A stretch of 64,000 nt of DNA from Runella sp. CRIBMP (GTDB lineage: Bacteria > Bacteroidota > Bacteroidia > Cytophagales > Spirosomataceae). A model generated the notes under the pieces. The model did no database searches. It worked only from the letters and a program-made list of their open reading frames with translations, and was not told where the DNA came from. Shown piece by piece: positions 1 to 8,292 of this stretch. Location of the stretch: positions 179,181 through 243,180 of the forward strand of contig NZ_JAAAKZ010000007.1 of assembly GCF_009905605.1 (NCBI RefSeq). Reading direction: 5' to 3'. Numbering within the stretch: position 1 is the stretch's first letter; each line of letters opens with the position of its first letter. The position numbers were made by a program, and so were the translations under genes.

Positions 1-120
1 ATTTGTGCATTTAGCCACGCTGAATCTACGATTTGTGGTGTTTTATAAAAATGCCCAATCAATGAAGGAAAAACAGCCTCAATTATAATTGCATTGCAAA
101 GGTATATAATTGAATAAAAA

Positions 121-145
121 TTATTGTATAAAAAATATACAATAA
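121..145. promoter_or_regulatory. Palindromic operator candidate 1 (Nudix-regulator type)
   Basis: A perfect inverted repeat, TTATTGTATA-N5-TATACAATAA, lies about 70 bases before the GH79 gene and just upstream of a promoter-like box. Its outer half-sites TTATTG and CAATAA, and its 25-base span, match palindromes at 6052-6085 and 12938-12962. I infer an operator for the Nudix-type regulator encoded at 5229-5969. Confidence 0.55.
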
Positions 146-157
146 CAAAACTTTGTT

Positions 158-165
158 TACCTTTG
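158..165 (+). promoter_or_regulatory. Promoter -7 box TACCTTTG
   Basis: TACCTTTG matches the Bacteroidota TAnnTTTG -7 element and starts 12 bases after the end of the palindrome at 121-145. No convincing TTTG -33 element is visible at the usual distance, which would fit a promoter dependent on the factor that binds the palindrome. Confidence 0.4.
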
Positions 166-212
166 TCTTGTCAATCACTAATAATCAGCCTTTTGTGTAA
201 GCATTAACCTTT

Positions 213-1736
213 ATGGCGATGAGAAAAATACAATTTTATCTTTTGGTAACTTTTCTTGCTTATTTCCCTTTTCCTGGCTTTGTACGAGAAACTTTTGCGC
301 AAAACAAACTCAATCTGACGCAAATGGGCCTGATTGGAAAGGTTGACGAACGGTACCAATCATTTAACGTGGAGATGTGTGAGGTGATTGGCGGGGATTT
401 TTGGATACCTTATGAGTTAATAGACTCGGTAAGAAAACATTCTAATAAAAAGGGAATTGATGCCCTCAAATGGAAAATCGAGCCCATCAATTTGTCTCAG
501 AAAAAGCTACGTAATTTGGCGGCTGCCTTAGGGCCAACGTATGTGAGGGTAAGCGGTACGTGGGCTAATGCCGTCTATTTTCAAAACAATGACGAAGCCA
601 AGTTAGCCAGCCCACCTGCGGGTTTTAAGAATATTCTTACCCGTCAGCAGTGGAAAGGGGTGGTAGATTTTTGCAAGGCTGTGGATGGTAAATTGGTAAG
701 TTCATTTCCGATTAGTGATGGAATTAGAGATAAAGACGGAAACTGGACCCCAACGCAGATAAAATCTATTTTGGACTATACACGCTCCATAGGAGGGGAA
801 ATAGCCGCCGCTGAACTGTTCAACGAACCTTCACACGCCTCTCATGGCGATGCGCCCAAAGGCTACAACGGTGCACGATTTGCGAAAGATTTTGCGGCTT
901 TTAGCGCTTTTGCCGCCGAAGCCGCCCCTAAAATGAAAATCATTGGCCCGGGCTCTACGGGCGAAGGCATACTCCCCTCGGGGTTGGACCTATCGGTGGA
1001 TGAGCTATTGTCGGCCACCCCCAAACCCACTTTTGAAGTATTTACGTACCACTATTATGGCACGGTATCAAGGCGTTGTATGGGTGGACAAAAGCCCGAA
1101 AATGCCCTCTCTGCCGAATGGCTGAGCAGAACCGAAAAAGGACTGGAATTTTATCAAAACGCCCGAGATAAATACGTGCCCAATGCGCCCATCTGGCTCA
1201 CCGAGACCGCCGAAGCCGCTTGTGGGGGCAATCCTTGGGCCGCTACCTACCTTGATAGCTTCCGATACTTAGAACAGTTGGGTCGATTGGCCAAAAAAGG
1301 GGTTCAGGTGGTGATGCACAATACCCTCGCTCGTAGCGAATACGCTTTATTAGACCATGATACCCACAATCCCAGACCCAACTACTGGGCGGCGTTGCTT
1401 TGGAGCCGGTTGATGGGGACGCAAGTATATGAAGCTGGAAGTATTGCTCCAGGGGTTGATATTTTTGCCCATAACTTAAAAAATAAATCGAATAGCAGAG
1501 CAATCCTGATTTTAAACACCAACGAAACGGAGGCATCGCTCAATATTCCCGCAAATGCGAACCAATATTTAATGACGGCAGATGAGCTGATGACTAAAAA
1601 AGTAAAACTGAATGGAAAAGAACTGATGCTTACCCCAAAAGATGAAGTACCCGTCTTAGTTGGTAAAAAGGTAAAAGCAGGCGTAGTAAAATTGCCTGCC
1701 CACAGCATTCTGTTTCTTACGTTTGAAAAATTATAA
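213..1736 (+). CDS. Exported GH79 heparanase/beta-glucuronidase-like glycosidase
   Basis: Predicted retaining glycoside hydrolase acting on beta-linked glucuronic acid, placed in GH79 because the second half reads like heparanase. The acid/base motif NEP has E205 and the nucleophile region IWLTETAEAACGG has E331. It is followed by the heparanase-like GVQVVMHNTL and PNYWAALLWSRLMGT segments. Residues 1-30 form a Sec signal peptide ending near FAQ, so the enzyme is periplasmic or surface-bound. At 507 residues it holds the barrel plus a C-terminal beta-domain of about 90 residues. It is the first gene of a probable operon with the small exported protein, SDR and hydrolase that follow, and has a palindrome and a promoter box upstream. 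Family-level assignment is firm; exact substrate (glucuronide, 4-O-methyl-glucuronide or heparan-like) is not. Confidence 0.82.
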   Translation: MAMRKIQFYLLVTFLAYFPFPGFVRETFAQNKLNLTQMGLIGKVDERYQSFNVEMCEVIGGDFWIPYELIDSVRKHSNKKGIDALKWKIEPINLSQKKLRNLAAALGPTYVRVSGTWANAVYFQNNDEAKLASPPAGFKNILTRQQWKGVVDFCKAVDGKLVSSFPISDGIRDKDGNWTPTQIKSILDYTRSIGGEIAAAELFNEPSHASHGDAPKGYNGARFAKDFAAFSAFAAEAAPKMKIIGPGSTGEGILPSGLDLSVDELLSATPKPTFEVFTYHYYGTVSRRCMGGQKPENALSAEWLSRTEKGLEFYQNARDKYVPNAPIWLTETAEAACGGNPWAATYLDSFRYLEQLGRLAKKGVQVVMHNTLARSEYALLDHDTHNPRPNYWAALLWSRLMGTQVYEAGSIAPGVDIFAHNLKNKSNSRAILILNTNETEASLNIPANANQYLMTADELMTKKVKLNGKELMLTPKDEVPVLVGKKVKAGVVKLPAHSILFLTFEKL

Positions 1737-1802
1737 AATGCTGGTTGTGAGAAGAAAAGTTGACTTCAAAAACTTCAATTGATTATTTTAAACATAAACT
1801 GA

Positions 1803-1813
1803 CCGTGGCGACG
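1803..1813 (+). promoter_or_regulatory. Conserved leader motif CCGTGGCGACG
   Basis: This 11-base string ends 17 bases before the start codon of the 126-residue exported protein. The same 11 bases occur 13 bases before the start of its paralogue (6120-6130). The surrounding leader bases differ, so the identity looks selected or recently copied. Function unknown; it may be part of an RNA leader or a binding site. Confidence 0.35.
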
Positions 1814-1830
1814 GGACAAACGCAGAAACA

Positions 1831-2211
1831 ATGAAAAAAGCAAATCTCTTTTTTATCGTACTTTTCTTAGGAGTAATTACGGAAGTATTTTCTCAAACTA
1901 CTCCGTCAACTGATTTCTTTGCTGGGAAATGGGAAATCGCACTGGCTGGAACACCCATGGGAGATGTAAAATTTACCACAAATCTTGTTCGTAAAGAGGG
2001 GAAACTGGCGGGTGAGTTGGCGAGGGCAGATGATCCAACTGCGGGAAAACGTCCAATCACCAAAATAGAAGAAACCGACAAAGTATTGAAAATATACTTT
2101 GAGTCTCAGCAGGGTGGAGAAATCTCCATTGACTTAGAGAAAGTGGATGATAACAATCTCAAAGGAAAGTTGATGGATTTTGAAGCTACTGCCAAAAGAA
2201 TAAAGGACTAA
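1831..2211 (+). CDS. Small exported protein, paralogue of the 6144 gene
   Basis: This 126-residue protein has a Sec signal peptide (about residues 1-21, ending VFSQ) and a mature part rich in beta-strand pattern. Shared blocks with the 129-residue protein at 6144-6533 include GKWE, GTP.GD, LVRKEGKL, KVDD.NLKG and the C-terminal AKR(I/V)K, so the two are clear paralogues. I do not recognise a catalytic motif. The fold is likely a small lipocalin-like or beta-barrel ligand binder, as in many periplasmic proteins beginning GKW, but that is inference. It lies 94 bases after the GH79 gene and 4 bases before the SDR gene, so it is probably co-transcribed with both. Confidence 0.7.
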   Translation: MKKANLFFIVLFLGVITEVFSQTTPSTDFFAGKWEIALAGTPMGDVKFTTNLVRKEGKLAGELARADDPTAGKRPITKIEETDKVLKIYFESQQGGEISIDLEKVDDNNLKGKLMDFEATAKRIKD

Positions 2212-2215
2212 GATA

Positions 2216-3034
2216 ATGCAAGTAGCCAACAAAACAATCGTAATTACGGGTGCTGGAAGTGGCATTGGTAGAGAATTGACCCTGTTATTATTGCAAAAGC
2301 AAGCCAATGTCGCAGGTGTAGACATTCACGCTGATGCCCTTGCTGAAACCCAAAAAATAGCGGATGTTGGCGACGACCGTTTTAAAGGTTTTGTGATGGA
2401 TATTACCGATAAAGCGAAAGTAGATGCTTTGCCGGCAGAAGTAATCAGACACTTTGGCTCAGTAGATGGCATCATCAACAATGCAGGAATCATTCAGAAA
2501 TTTATTGCCGTCAATGACCTGACCATCGAAGATATCCACCGAGTGATGAACGTGAATTTTTATGGAACGGTTTACCTGACCAAAGCCTTTCTGCCTTTGT
2601 TTTTAGAACGTCCCGAAGCCCACATTCTGAATATTTCGAGCATGGGAGGATTCATCCCCTTTCCAAAACAAACCATTTATGGGGCGGCAAAAGCGGCGGT
2701 GAAAATCTTTACCGAAGGGCTTTATGCCGAGCTCAAAGATACAAATGTGCGCGTTACGGTGGTTCATCCAGGGGCAGTTGCGACCAACATCACCGAAAAC
2801 TCAGGTTTGGGCAAGCCTAAAATAGACCCAAACGACCCTAAGAATGCCAGTGCCGCCGCTAAAATGACACTTTCGCCCAGAAAAGCCGCCGAAATCATCA
2901 TTCGGGCCATGGAGAAAAACAAGTTTAGAGTAACGGTAGGAAAAGATGCCACAATGCTCGACATTCTCTACCGATTCAACCCACGATTTGCTACCAATTT
3001 CATCGGCAAAATGATGAAAAAAGTGGGGATGTAA
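2216..3034 (+). CDS. SDR family oxidoreductase
   Basis: Classical short-chain dehydrogenase/reductase of 272 residues that interconverts an alcohol and a ketone with NAD(P)H in the cytoplasm. The cofactor glycine motif TGAGSGIG is at residues 11-18, NNAG near 90, and the catalytic set S142, Y155, K159 is complete (YGAAK). An acidic D at the end of strand 2 (GVDIHAD) would favour NAD(H) over NADP(H). The C-terminal part carries a basic, hydrophobic tail. Substrate unknown; its place 4 bases after the small exported protein and 34 bases before the exported hydrolase suggests a role in processing a product of this gene group. Confidence 0.82.
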   Translation: MQVANKTIVITGAGSGIGRELTLLLLQKQANVAGVDIHADALAETQKIADVGDDRFKGFVMDITDKAKVDALPAEVIRHFGSVDGIINNAGIIQKFIAVNDLTIEDIHRVMNVNFYGTVYLTKAFLPLFLERPEAHILNISSMGGFIPFPKQTIYGAAKAAVKIFTEGLYAELKDTNVRVTVVHPGAVATNITENSGLGKPKIDPNDPKNASAAAKMTLSPRKAAEIIIRAMEKNKFRVTVGKDATMLDILYRFNPRFATNFIGKMMKKVGM

Positions 3035-3068
3035 TTCGTAAAATTCCAAGAAAGAAACCATCAAATCT

Positions 3069-5144
3069 ATGAAAAAGGCATTATTCTACCTGTTTTTCTG
3101 TACAATAGGTATCGGGAAAACCTTGGCTCAAACTCAAAGTGCCGTAGCAAAAGATACTCTCTTCAATAAACCCTATATTGATGCTGACGAATGGCGGGAA
3201 AAACCCGTCAGACATCGCTATGTCCACGGGGGTTTCAAAGGAACGAGCACTCGTTTTTCGTTTTATATGCCTTCAAAAGAACAATACCAAGGGCGTTTTT
3301 ATCAATACATTACCCCTGTTCCAGATAGCGAAACGCTTTCACAAGGGGCAACGGGTGAGGAAGATAAAATTGGCTTTTCGATAGCGAGCGGAGCGTATTT
3401 TATTGAAACCAACGGAGGAGGTATAACCGACCCTGCCGCAGGTTTTGGAAAAGATGCCTTGATTGGTGCTTTTAAAGCCAATGCGGCGGCGGCCCATTAT
3501 TCAAGAGTGGTTGCTGCCCAAATGTACGGTCAGCACCGCCCATTCGGCTATTGTTTTGGCGGTAGCGGTGGGGCTTACCGTACCATCGGGAGCATTGAAA
3601 ATACCGACGCTTGGGACGGAGCTGTGCCTTACGTAGTGGGCTCGCCTGTAGCGATTCCCAACGTATTTTCGGTGCGGATGCACGCCATGCGGATATTGAA
3701 AGACAAGTTTCCACAAATCATTGATGCCGTCGAACCGGGCGGAAGCGGTGATATGTATGCGGGCCTTAATGCCGAAGAAAAGGACGCCCTGCTGGAAGTA
3801 ACAAAAATGGGTTTTCCACCCAAAGCGTGGTTTGGCTACAAATCAATGGGTATTCATGGCTTTGCGGCACTGTATCAGGGCATGACGATGGCTGATGCTA
3901 AGTATTTCGATGAATTTTGGAAAGTGCCGGGGTATTTTGGAGCGAAGCCTTCTGAATCATTGTTGAAGGCTCGTATTCAACAAGTTTCCAAAATAAAAAC
4001 GGGTATTTCTGCCGAAGAAGCCGTCAAAATGGGATTATCTATGTGGAACATGGCTGGACAAGCGCGTGGTACTGCCGATGCTGCGTGGCAAAAACAACTT
4101 GAAAATGGCGATAAACTACCCGTTGCTTTTCAATTGGAAGATGTTTTGCAAAAAGTTGATTTTCTTGGTGGTGACTTGATAATAAAAACGGGTAAAGCCG
4201 CTGGTAAAAAATTGTTTATCTCACAAATAGTGGACGATAAAGTCATATTTGGAGGGGCCGACCCCAAAGTGATTGCCGATATTAGGGCAGGTGACGAAGT
4301 ACAGGTTGACAATTCTAATTTTCTGGCGGCTCAAACCTATCATAGGCATCAAGTACCGGGCAAAGAATACACGGTTTGGAATCAGTTTCGTGATGCTGAG
4401 GGCAAGCCTATCTATCCGCAACGCCCGATGCAATTAGGGCCCTCTTTTACGAGAGCAGCTTCTGGTGTATTGCCCAAAGGCCAATTCAAAGGCAAGGTAA
4501 TTCTGCTCGAATCGTTGTGGGATCGGGAGGCATTTCCTTGGCAAGCCGACTGGTATCATAATAAAGTTAAAGAAAATTTGGGCGATAGTACCGACCATCA
4601 TTTCAGAGTTTGGTTTACCGACCACGCCCTTCATGGCGATAATACCAGACAGGAGGACCCAACCCGTACCGTAAGCTACCTTGGCGTGCTGCAACAAGCA
4701 TTGCGTGATATAAGTGCATGGGCTGAAAAGGGTATTGTTCCGCCCGCTAATACCACTTATAAAATCGAAGATGGACAGGTAATTGTTCCGGCATCAGCTG
4801 CCGAGCGAAAAGGTATTCAGCCAACAATGAACGTAAAAGTAAATGGTAAAGACCGTGCCGATATAAGCAAAGGCAAGTCGGTTACGTTTACTGCCACTGT
4901 TGAAGTACCCCCAAATGCAGGCTCGATAGTTTCGGCAGAATGGGATTTTGAGGGAGAAGGCACTTTTCTGGTGGTTGAAAAATTGAAATCGGCAAAGCAA
5001 ATAAACCTAAAAACAACCCATACATTCTCGAAATCAGGGACTTATTTCCCCACGTTGCGGGTGGCTTCCCAACGTGAGGGTGATAGCAAAACCCCTTTTG
5101 CCCGTGTTCAAAACTTAGGTCGGGTACGGGTGGTGGTTAAGTAG
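3069..5144 (+). CDS. Exported alpha/beta-hydrolase-like protein with C-terminal PKD domain
   Basis: The protein has 691 residues and a Sec signal peptide (1-21, KTLAQ). The N-terminal half looks like a serine hydrolase: the nucleophile elbow is CFGGSGGAY with S166, inside a run resembling extracellular esterases. A later HALHGDN segment could give the catalytic histidine. Residues about 300-420 form an unrecognised insert. The last 100 residues, with SAEWDFEGEG and THTFSKSGTYFPTLRV, are a PKD/Ig-like domain, common in secreted polysaccharide-active proteins. Reaction is not established: esterase or deacylase is the best guess, and a tannase/feruloyl-esterase relation is possible. It is the last gene before a bidirectional stem-loop and follows the SDR gene by 34 bases. 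Confidence 0.6.
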   Translation: MKKALFYLFFCTIGIGKTLAQTQSAVAKDTLFNKPYIDADEWREKPVRHRYVHGGFKGTSTRFSFYMPSKEQYQGRFYQYITPVPDSETLSQGATGEEDKIGFSIASGAYFIETNGGGITDPAAGFGKDALIGAFKANAAAAHYSRVVAAQMYGQHRPFGYCFGGSGGAYRTIGSIENTDAWDGAVPYVVGSPVAIPNVFSVRMHAMRILKDKFPQIIDAVEPGGSGDMYAGLNAEEKDALLEVTKMGFPPKAWFGYKSMGIHGFAALYQGMTMADAKYFDEFWKVPGYFGAKPSESLLKARIQQVSKIKTGISAEEAVKMGLSMWNMAGQARGTADAAWQKQLENGDKLPVAFQLEDVLQKVDFLGGDLIIKTGKAAGKKLFISQIVDDKVIFGGADPKVIADIRAGDEVQVDNSNFLAAQTYHRHQVPGKEYTVWNQFRDAEGKPIYPQRPMQLGPSFTRAASGVLPKGQFKGKVILLESLWDREAFPWQADWYHNKVKENLGDSTDHHFRVWFTDHALHGDNTRQEDPTRTVSYLGVLQQALRDISAWAEKGIVPPANTTYKIEDGQVIVPASAAERKGIQPTMNVKVNGKDRADISKGKSVTFTATVEVPPNAGSIVSAEWDFEGEGTFLVVEKLKSAKQINLKTTHTFSKSGTYFPTLRVASQREGDSKTPFARVQNLGRVRVVVK

Positions 5145-5170
5145 AGTAGAAAAAAAAACAAATTTACGCC

Positions 5171-5194
5171 GTTGGCGGTGTGCTTGCCGCCAAC
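5171..5194. terminator. Stem-loop between convergent genes
   Basis: GTTGGCGG and CCGCCAAC pair over an 8-base loop. A T-rich stretch follows on the plus side (attttcttt) and an A-rich stretch precedes it, so it could stop transcription from both the plus-strand hydrolase gene and the minus-strand regulator gene. Confidence 0.55.
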
Positions 5195-5228
5195 ATTTTC
5201 TTTAAAAACACCTGCAAAGGCAAAAAAC

Positions 5229-5969
5229 TCATTTCCTAAACCGATACAAATACGGCGCTTTGTTTGAGGCTCCCGTGTATTTTTTCTCCAAACGTTCCAA
5301 TACATTCAAATCCAAAATTTTCTTCTGGAAATTATTACGGGCGTATTCTTTTTCAAAAATGGTTTCGTACAAATCTTGAACTTCCTTCATGGTAAAAGTT
5401 TCGGGAAGCAGATTCAGCACAATGATATTGTTATCAAGATTGAGTCGTAAGGATTCTAGGGCTTTTTCAATCATTTCACTGTGATCCATCATCATAGTTG
5501 GTAGCTCATGGATGTTGTACCACTCTATAGACTCGTCTAAGGCGGTTTTGATGGGCGTAACTTTGCTGAGATCCACCAACGCGTAGTAACCTAAAGAAAT
5601 AAATCTGCGGGTGAGCCACTCAAAATCTGCCTTTGATAAAGCAATGTCGCCCACAAAATGCTCTTGGTTCAGCTCAATCATGTGCTCCAAGAATTTCTTG
5701 TTAGTTCTATTTGCCTGACCAAAGTTTTTGAAATGCGTTAGAAATATGTTTGAAATCCCCGTTCGCTCTTCCAAAATCCGATGCGCAGCCTCATCAATCC
5801 CTTCTTTTTGGAGAATAAAGCCGCTTGGTAGCGAATAAAAGTCGCCTTTAAAATTCAACTTCGTAATTAATACTTTAAGCTCTCTTTCTTGGTAGCCAAA
5901 TATCACACAGTCAATAGCAAGCTGGGATATATAGTCTTGGTTAGCGAATAAATTCATCTGAAAATCCAA
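5229..5969 (-). CDS. Nudix-type transcriptional regulator (NrtR/AraR-like)
   Basis: The 246-residue protein combines an N-terminal Nudix-fold domain (about 10-150) with a C-terminal winged helix (about 160-235). This is the architecture of the NrtR family and of Nudix-type sugar-responsive regulators in Bacteroidota. The Nudix box at residues 50-72 keeps the outer glycines (G50, G71) and R64. Two acidic positions of the canonical REUxEExGU core are replaced (I65 and R69). That fits a ligand-sensing domain rather than an active pyrophosphohydrolase. It is flanked by carbohydrate genes on both sides, and palindromes with shared half-sites occur upstream of at least three transcription units here. 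Probable ligand: a sugar or sugar derivative released by these enzymes; this is inference. Confidence 0.8.
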   Translation of the reverse strand: MDFQMNLFANQDYISQLAIDCVIFGYQERELKVLITKLNFKGDFYSLPSGFILQKEGIDEAAHRILEERTGISNIFLTHFKNFGQANRTNKKFLEHMIELNQEHFVGDIALSKADFEWLTRRFISLGYYALVDLSKVTPIKTALDESIEWYNIHELPTMMMDHSEMIEKALESLRLNLDNNIIVLNLLPETFTMKEVQDLYETIFEKEYARNNFQKKILDLNVLERLEKKYTGASNKAPYLYRFRK

Positions 5970-6051
5970 GTAATGGTTTTAGCAAAGTTACTTTTCATCC
6001 TTAAAAAACACCATTCGTCAGTTATAATTATTCAAAGATATAATAGTTAAA

Positions 6052-6085
6052 TCTTTTATTGTCTATTTATTTAGACAATAAAAGA
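6052..6085. promoter_or_regulatory. Palindromic operator candidate 2 (Nudix-regulator type)
   Basis: Perfect 14-base inverted repeat TCTTTTATTGTCTA-N6-TAGACAATAAAAGA in the divergent gap between the Nudix regulator and the 6144 gene. The inner part TTATTGTCTA/TAGACAATAA is the same half-site as at 121-145 and 12938-12962. It ends 7 bases before a TACATTTG promoter box. It could control both the regulator and the downstream unit. Confidence 0.65.
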
Positions 6086-6092
6086 ATCTACC

Positions 6093-6100
6093 TACATTTG
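6093..6100 (+). promoter_or_regulatory. Promoter -7 box TACATTTG
   Basis: TACATTTG fits the Bacteroidota TAnnTTTG -7 element. It sits directly after the palindrome at 6052-6085 and 43 bases before the ATG at 6144, the same order as palindrome then box upstream of the GH79 gene. Confidence 0.45.
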
Positions 6101-6119
6101 TTTAGAAATTTTAAAACAA

Positions 6120-6130
6120 CCGTGGCGACG
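6120..6130 (+). promoter_or_regulatory. Conserved leader motif CCGTGGCGACG (second copy)
   Basis: Identical over 11 bases to 1803-1813 and placed 13 bases before the start codon of the paralogous small exported protein. It lies downstream of the promoter box at 6093-6100, so it would be inside the transcript leader. Confidence 0.35.
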
Positions 6131-6143
6131 TTCCGCAAAACAA

Positions 6144-6533
6144 ATGAAAAAAGCAAGCCTCCTACTTATCCTAGCATTCTTCGGAATCGCACTCCAAGGT
6201 TTTTCACAAGCCGCTACCGCCGCTGCCCCAACCAGTGACGTTTATACAGGCAAATGGGAAATGTTAATTATTGGCACACCCAACGGTGATGCTACACTCA
6301 CTACTGTTTTGGTTCGAAAAGAGGGAAAGTTGACGGGTACAATTATCCCCAAAGCGAGCGATCAAAAGGAAGAAATTAAGATTTCAAACATTGAAGAAGC
6401 CGATGGAAAAATTACCCTTTACTTTACGATTCAAGATTATGATGTCAATGTTTTGTTAGAAAAAGTAGATGATGAAAATCTGAAAGGTTCACTGATGAAT
6501 ATGTTTGATGTGAAGGCAAAAAGAGTGAAATAA
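6144..6533 (+). CDS. Small exported protein, paralogue of the 1831 gene
   Basis: This 129-residue protein has a Sec signal peptide (1-22, QGFSQ), then an Ala-rich spacer and a beta-rich mature domain. It shares GKWE, GTP.GDA, LVRKEGKL, LEKVDD.NLKGSLM and a C-terminal AKRVK with the protein at 1831-2211. No catalytic motif is visible and no function is known to me. It is the first gene after the palindrome/promoter pair at 6052-6100 and is followed by a stem-loop, then the GH2 remnant. The paralogues flank the Nudix regulator at a distance, each in its own transcription unit. Confidence 0.7.
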   Translation: MKKASLLLILAFFGIALQGFSQAATAAAPTSDVYTGKWEMLIIGTPNGDATLTTVLVRKEGKLTGTIIPKASDQKEEIKISNIEEADGKITLYFTIQDYDVNVLLEKVDDENLKGSLMNMFDVKAKRVK

Positions 6534-6540
6534 TTGAAAC

Positions 6541-6573
6541 TTTGCCACGAATCATTTGTGCGTTCGTGGCAAA
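6541..6573. terminator. Stem-loop after the 6144 gene
   Basis: TTTGCCACGAA and TTCGTGGCAAA form an 11-base-pair stem over an 11-base loop, 7 bases after the stop codon. The downstream side is A-rich, not T-rich, so it may protect an mRNA end or act as a weak terminator. Confidence 0.45.
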
Positions 6574-6584
6574 AATAAAACAAA

Positions 6585-7790
6585 ATGAGAAATTGTATTT
6601 TGCTCATAATCAGTTTTTTGCTCTTTTTTAAGTCGGCTTTTTCTCAAATAAAAGCAGGCCGAAATCAATCTTTTGATGCCAATTAGAAATTCAAAAAAGG
6701 CAACGAAATTGATGCAAAAGCCGCTAATTTCAATGATGCCTATTGGCGAAAATTAGATATACCCCACGATTGGAGTATCGAAGATTTAGCCGATACGCCC
6801 AACGAAAGTATCATTGGGCCATCCAGTCTGGATCCCTTCTACAAAAAAGCCGTTGGAAAAAATGCCACTGCCTTTACAGTGGGCGCAACAGCCTGGTATC
6901 GTGAGACTTTTACGATGGACAAAACTACCGCAGGTAAAAAGGTTTTTATTCAATTCGATGGCGTGTACATGAATGCTGATGTTTGGCTCATATGATTTGA
7001 CGGCTCATTTGAATCCTATTGGTAAAGAAAATGTAATAGCCGTTCAAGTAAAAAACGAAGGTGATAATTCACGTTGGTACGCAGGCTCCGGTATTTATCG
7101 TCATGTGTGGGTGAGCGTGGTTAATGCTACACATATCGAAAATTATTGGGATGTTCAAATAGTTTCAAGCAAGGTTTCGGAGCAATGCCGGGGCATGAAA
7201 AAGACTCTTTACAAGTGAGGGTTTTTACGCGATGCCATAAAGTGAAATTGGAATTGAACGGTAAGATTATTGCCGAACAAAATCTGGAGAAAGGGTCAAT
7301 TATTGGAACGTTTAAAGTGCCTTATACCGCAGGGAAATTAGTGGGACGTTGTTATGACGGGGATAAAGAAGTCGCTTCACAAACCCTCACAACGGCTGGA
7401 AAACCAGTGGCTATTCGCTTATAAGCAGATAGAAAGACCATCAAAGCCAATAGAAATGACTTGGCTTATATCAGCGTAGAAATCGTGGATGAAGCAGGAA
7501 ATGTTGTACCAAACATAGATGATGTTTTGGTCAAATACCAAATCTCTGTTAATGGTAGCATCGCAGGTGTAGGGAATGACAATCCAAGAGATATGAGCAG
7601 TTTCCAAAAGCCCGAAAAAACAGTATTCCAAGGCAGAGGCTTGGTTATTGTTCGCCCGACTGAAAAAGCGAAAAAAATTACTCTAAAAGCTAAATCGGAA
7701 GGGTTAAAAGGTGGGTTTTTGACGTTTAAAAACCCGTTAAGAATAGGTAGTTTGTACGGTATATATCTCGGTTTACTGGCTTTTTTATAA
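6585..7790 (+). pseudogene. Decayed GH2 beta-galactosidase
   Basis: Translation shows the start and end of a GH2 family exported beta-galactosidase with the middle missing. A signal peptide (MRNCILL...AFSQ) begins at 6585. At 6684-6686 a TAG stands where tryptophan is expected in DAN-W-KF. The frame then continues through WRKLDIPHDWSIE, AWYRETF and FDGVYMNADVW and ends at TGA 6993. A one-frame jump resumes with YDLTAHLNPIGKENVIAV up to about 7165. The GH2 catalytic barrel is gone. A new frame carries the C-terminal DUF4982-like part (GHEKDSLQVRVFTR), interrupted by TAA at 7422, then the last Ig-like domain to about 7740. At least two nonsense changes, one small frame-disrupting deletion and one large deletion make it non-functional. 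Confidence 0.85.
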
Positions 7791-7819
7791 ATCAAAGTCA
7801 AACCGAGAACGTGACCGTA
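7755..7819 (+). promoter_or_regulatory. Interrupted stem-loop abutting the iorA start
   Basis: Two stem segments share one symmetry axis: TACGGT pairs with ACCGTA, and TCTCGGTTT pairs with AAACCGAGA, separated by a 5x5 internal loop. The 25-base apical loop holds a T6 run. The structure ends two bases before the ATG at 7822. It could be a leader structure affecting translation of the molybdenum hydroxylase, or leftover inverted repeats from the deletion that made the GH2 remnant. Confidence 0.4.
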
Positions 7820-7821
7820 AA

Positions 7822-8283
7822 ATGGCTAACTACACCTTACAAATCAATAACAAAAACTACCGCGTGGATGTCGAAGAAGATACTCCGTTGTTGTGGGTGC
7901 TCCGTGATAATCTTGGTTTGGTAGGCACCAAGTATGGCTGCGGCATTGCGCAGTGTGGAGCCTGTACCGTGCATTTGAATGGCATAGCCGTGCGCTCCTG
8001 CGTGTTGCCCGTTTCGGCGATTGGCACTAAAAAAATCACTACCATCGAGGGTTTATCGGCCAATGGAGAGCACCCAGTGCAAAAAGCTTGGTCTGAACTT
8101 GACGTTCCTCAGTGCGGGTATTGCCAAGCGGGTCAGATGATGACTGCGGCGGCATTTCTTAGCAAAAATCCCAAACCATCTTTCGAGCAAATCGAAGAAG
8201 CCATGAACGGCAACATCTGTCGTTGTGGAACCTATCACCGTATCCGTGAAGCCGTAGCTCTTGCCGCCACCAAACGCAAATAA
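7822..8283 (+). CDS. iorA: [2Fe-2S] subunit of a molybdenum hydroxylase (isoquinoline 1-oxidoreductase alpha type)
   Basis: The electron-transfer subunit has 153 residues and two [2Fe-2S] clusters. The plant-ferredoxin-type site has C40, C45, C48 and C60. The second, helical site has C98, C101, C133 and C135, in the order CGYC ... CRCG typical of the xanthine oxidase family. Length matches the small subunit of two-subunit IorAB-like enzymes. It has no signal of its own and would be co-exported with the large subunit encoded 9 bases downstream. A stem-loop lies directly before the start codon. Substrate is open: related enzymes oxidise N-heterocycles or aldehydes. Confidence 0.88.
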   Translation: MANYTLQINNKNYRVDVEEDTPLLWVLRDNLGLVGTKYGCGIAQCGACTVHLNGIAVRSCVLPVSAIGTKKITTIEGLSANGEHPVQKAWSELDVPQCGYCQAGQMMTAAAFLSKNPKPSFEQIEEAMNGNICRCGTYHRIREAVALAATKRK

Positions 8284-8292
8284 CCACACATC

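Noticed and set aside
1..120. Possible gene end at the left edge
   Set aside because: No frame in this stretch shows a recognisable protein end; it is AT-rich leader DNA of the GH79 unit.
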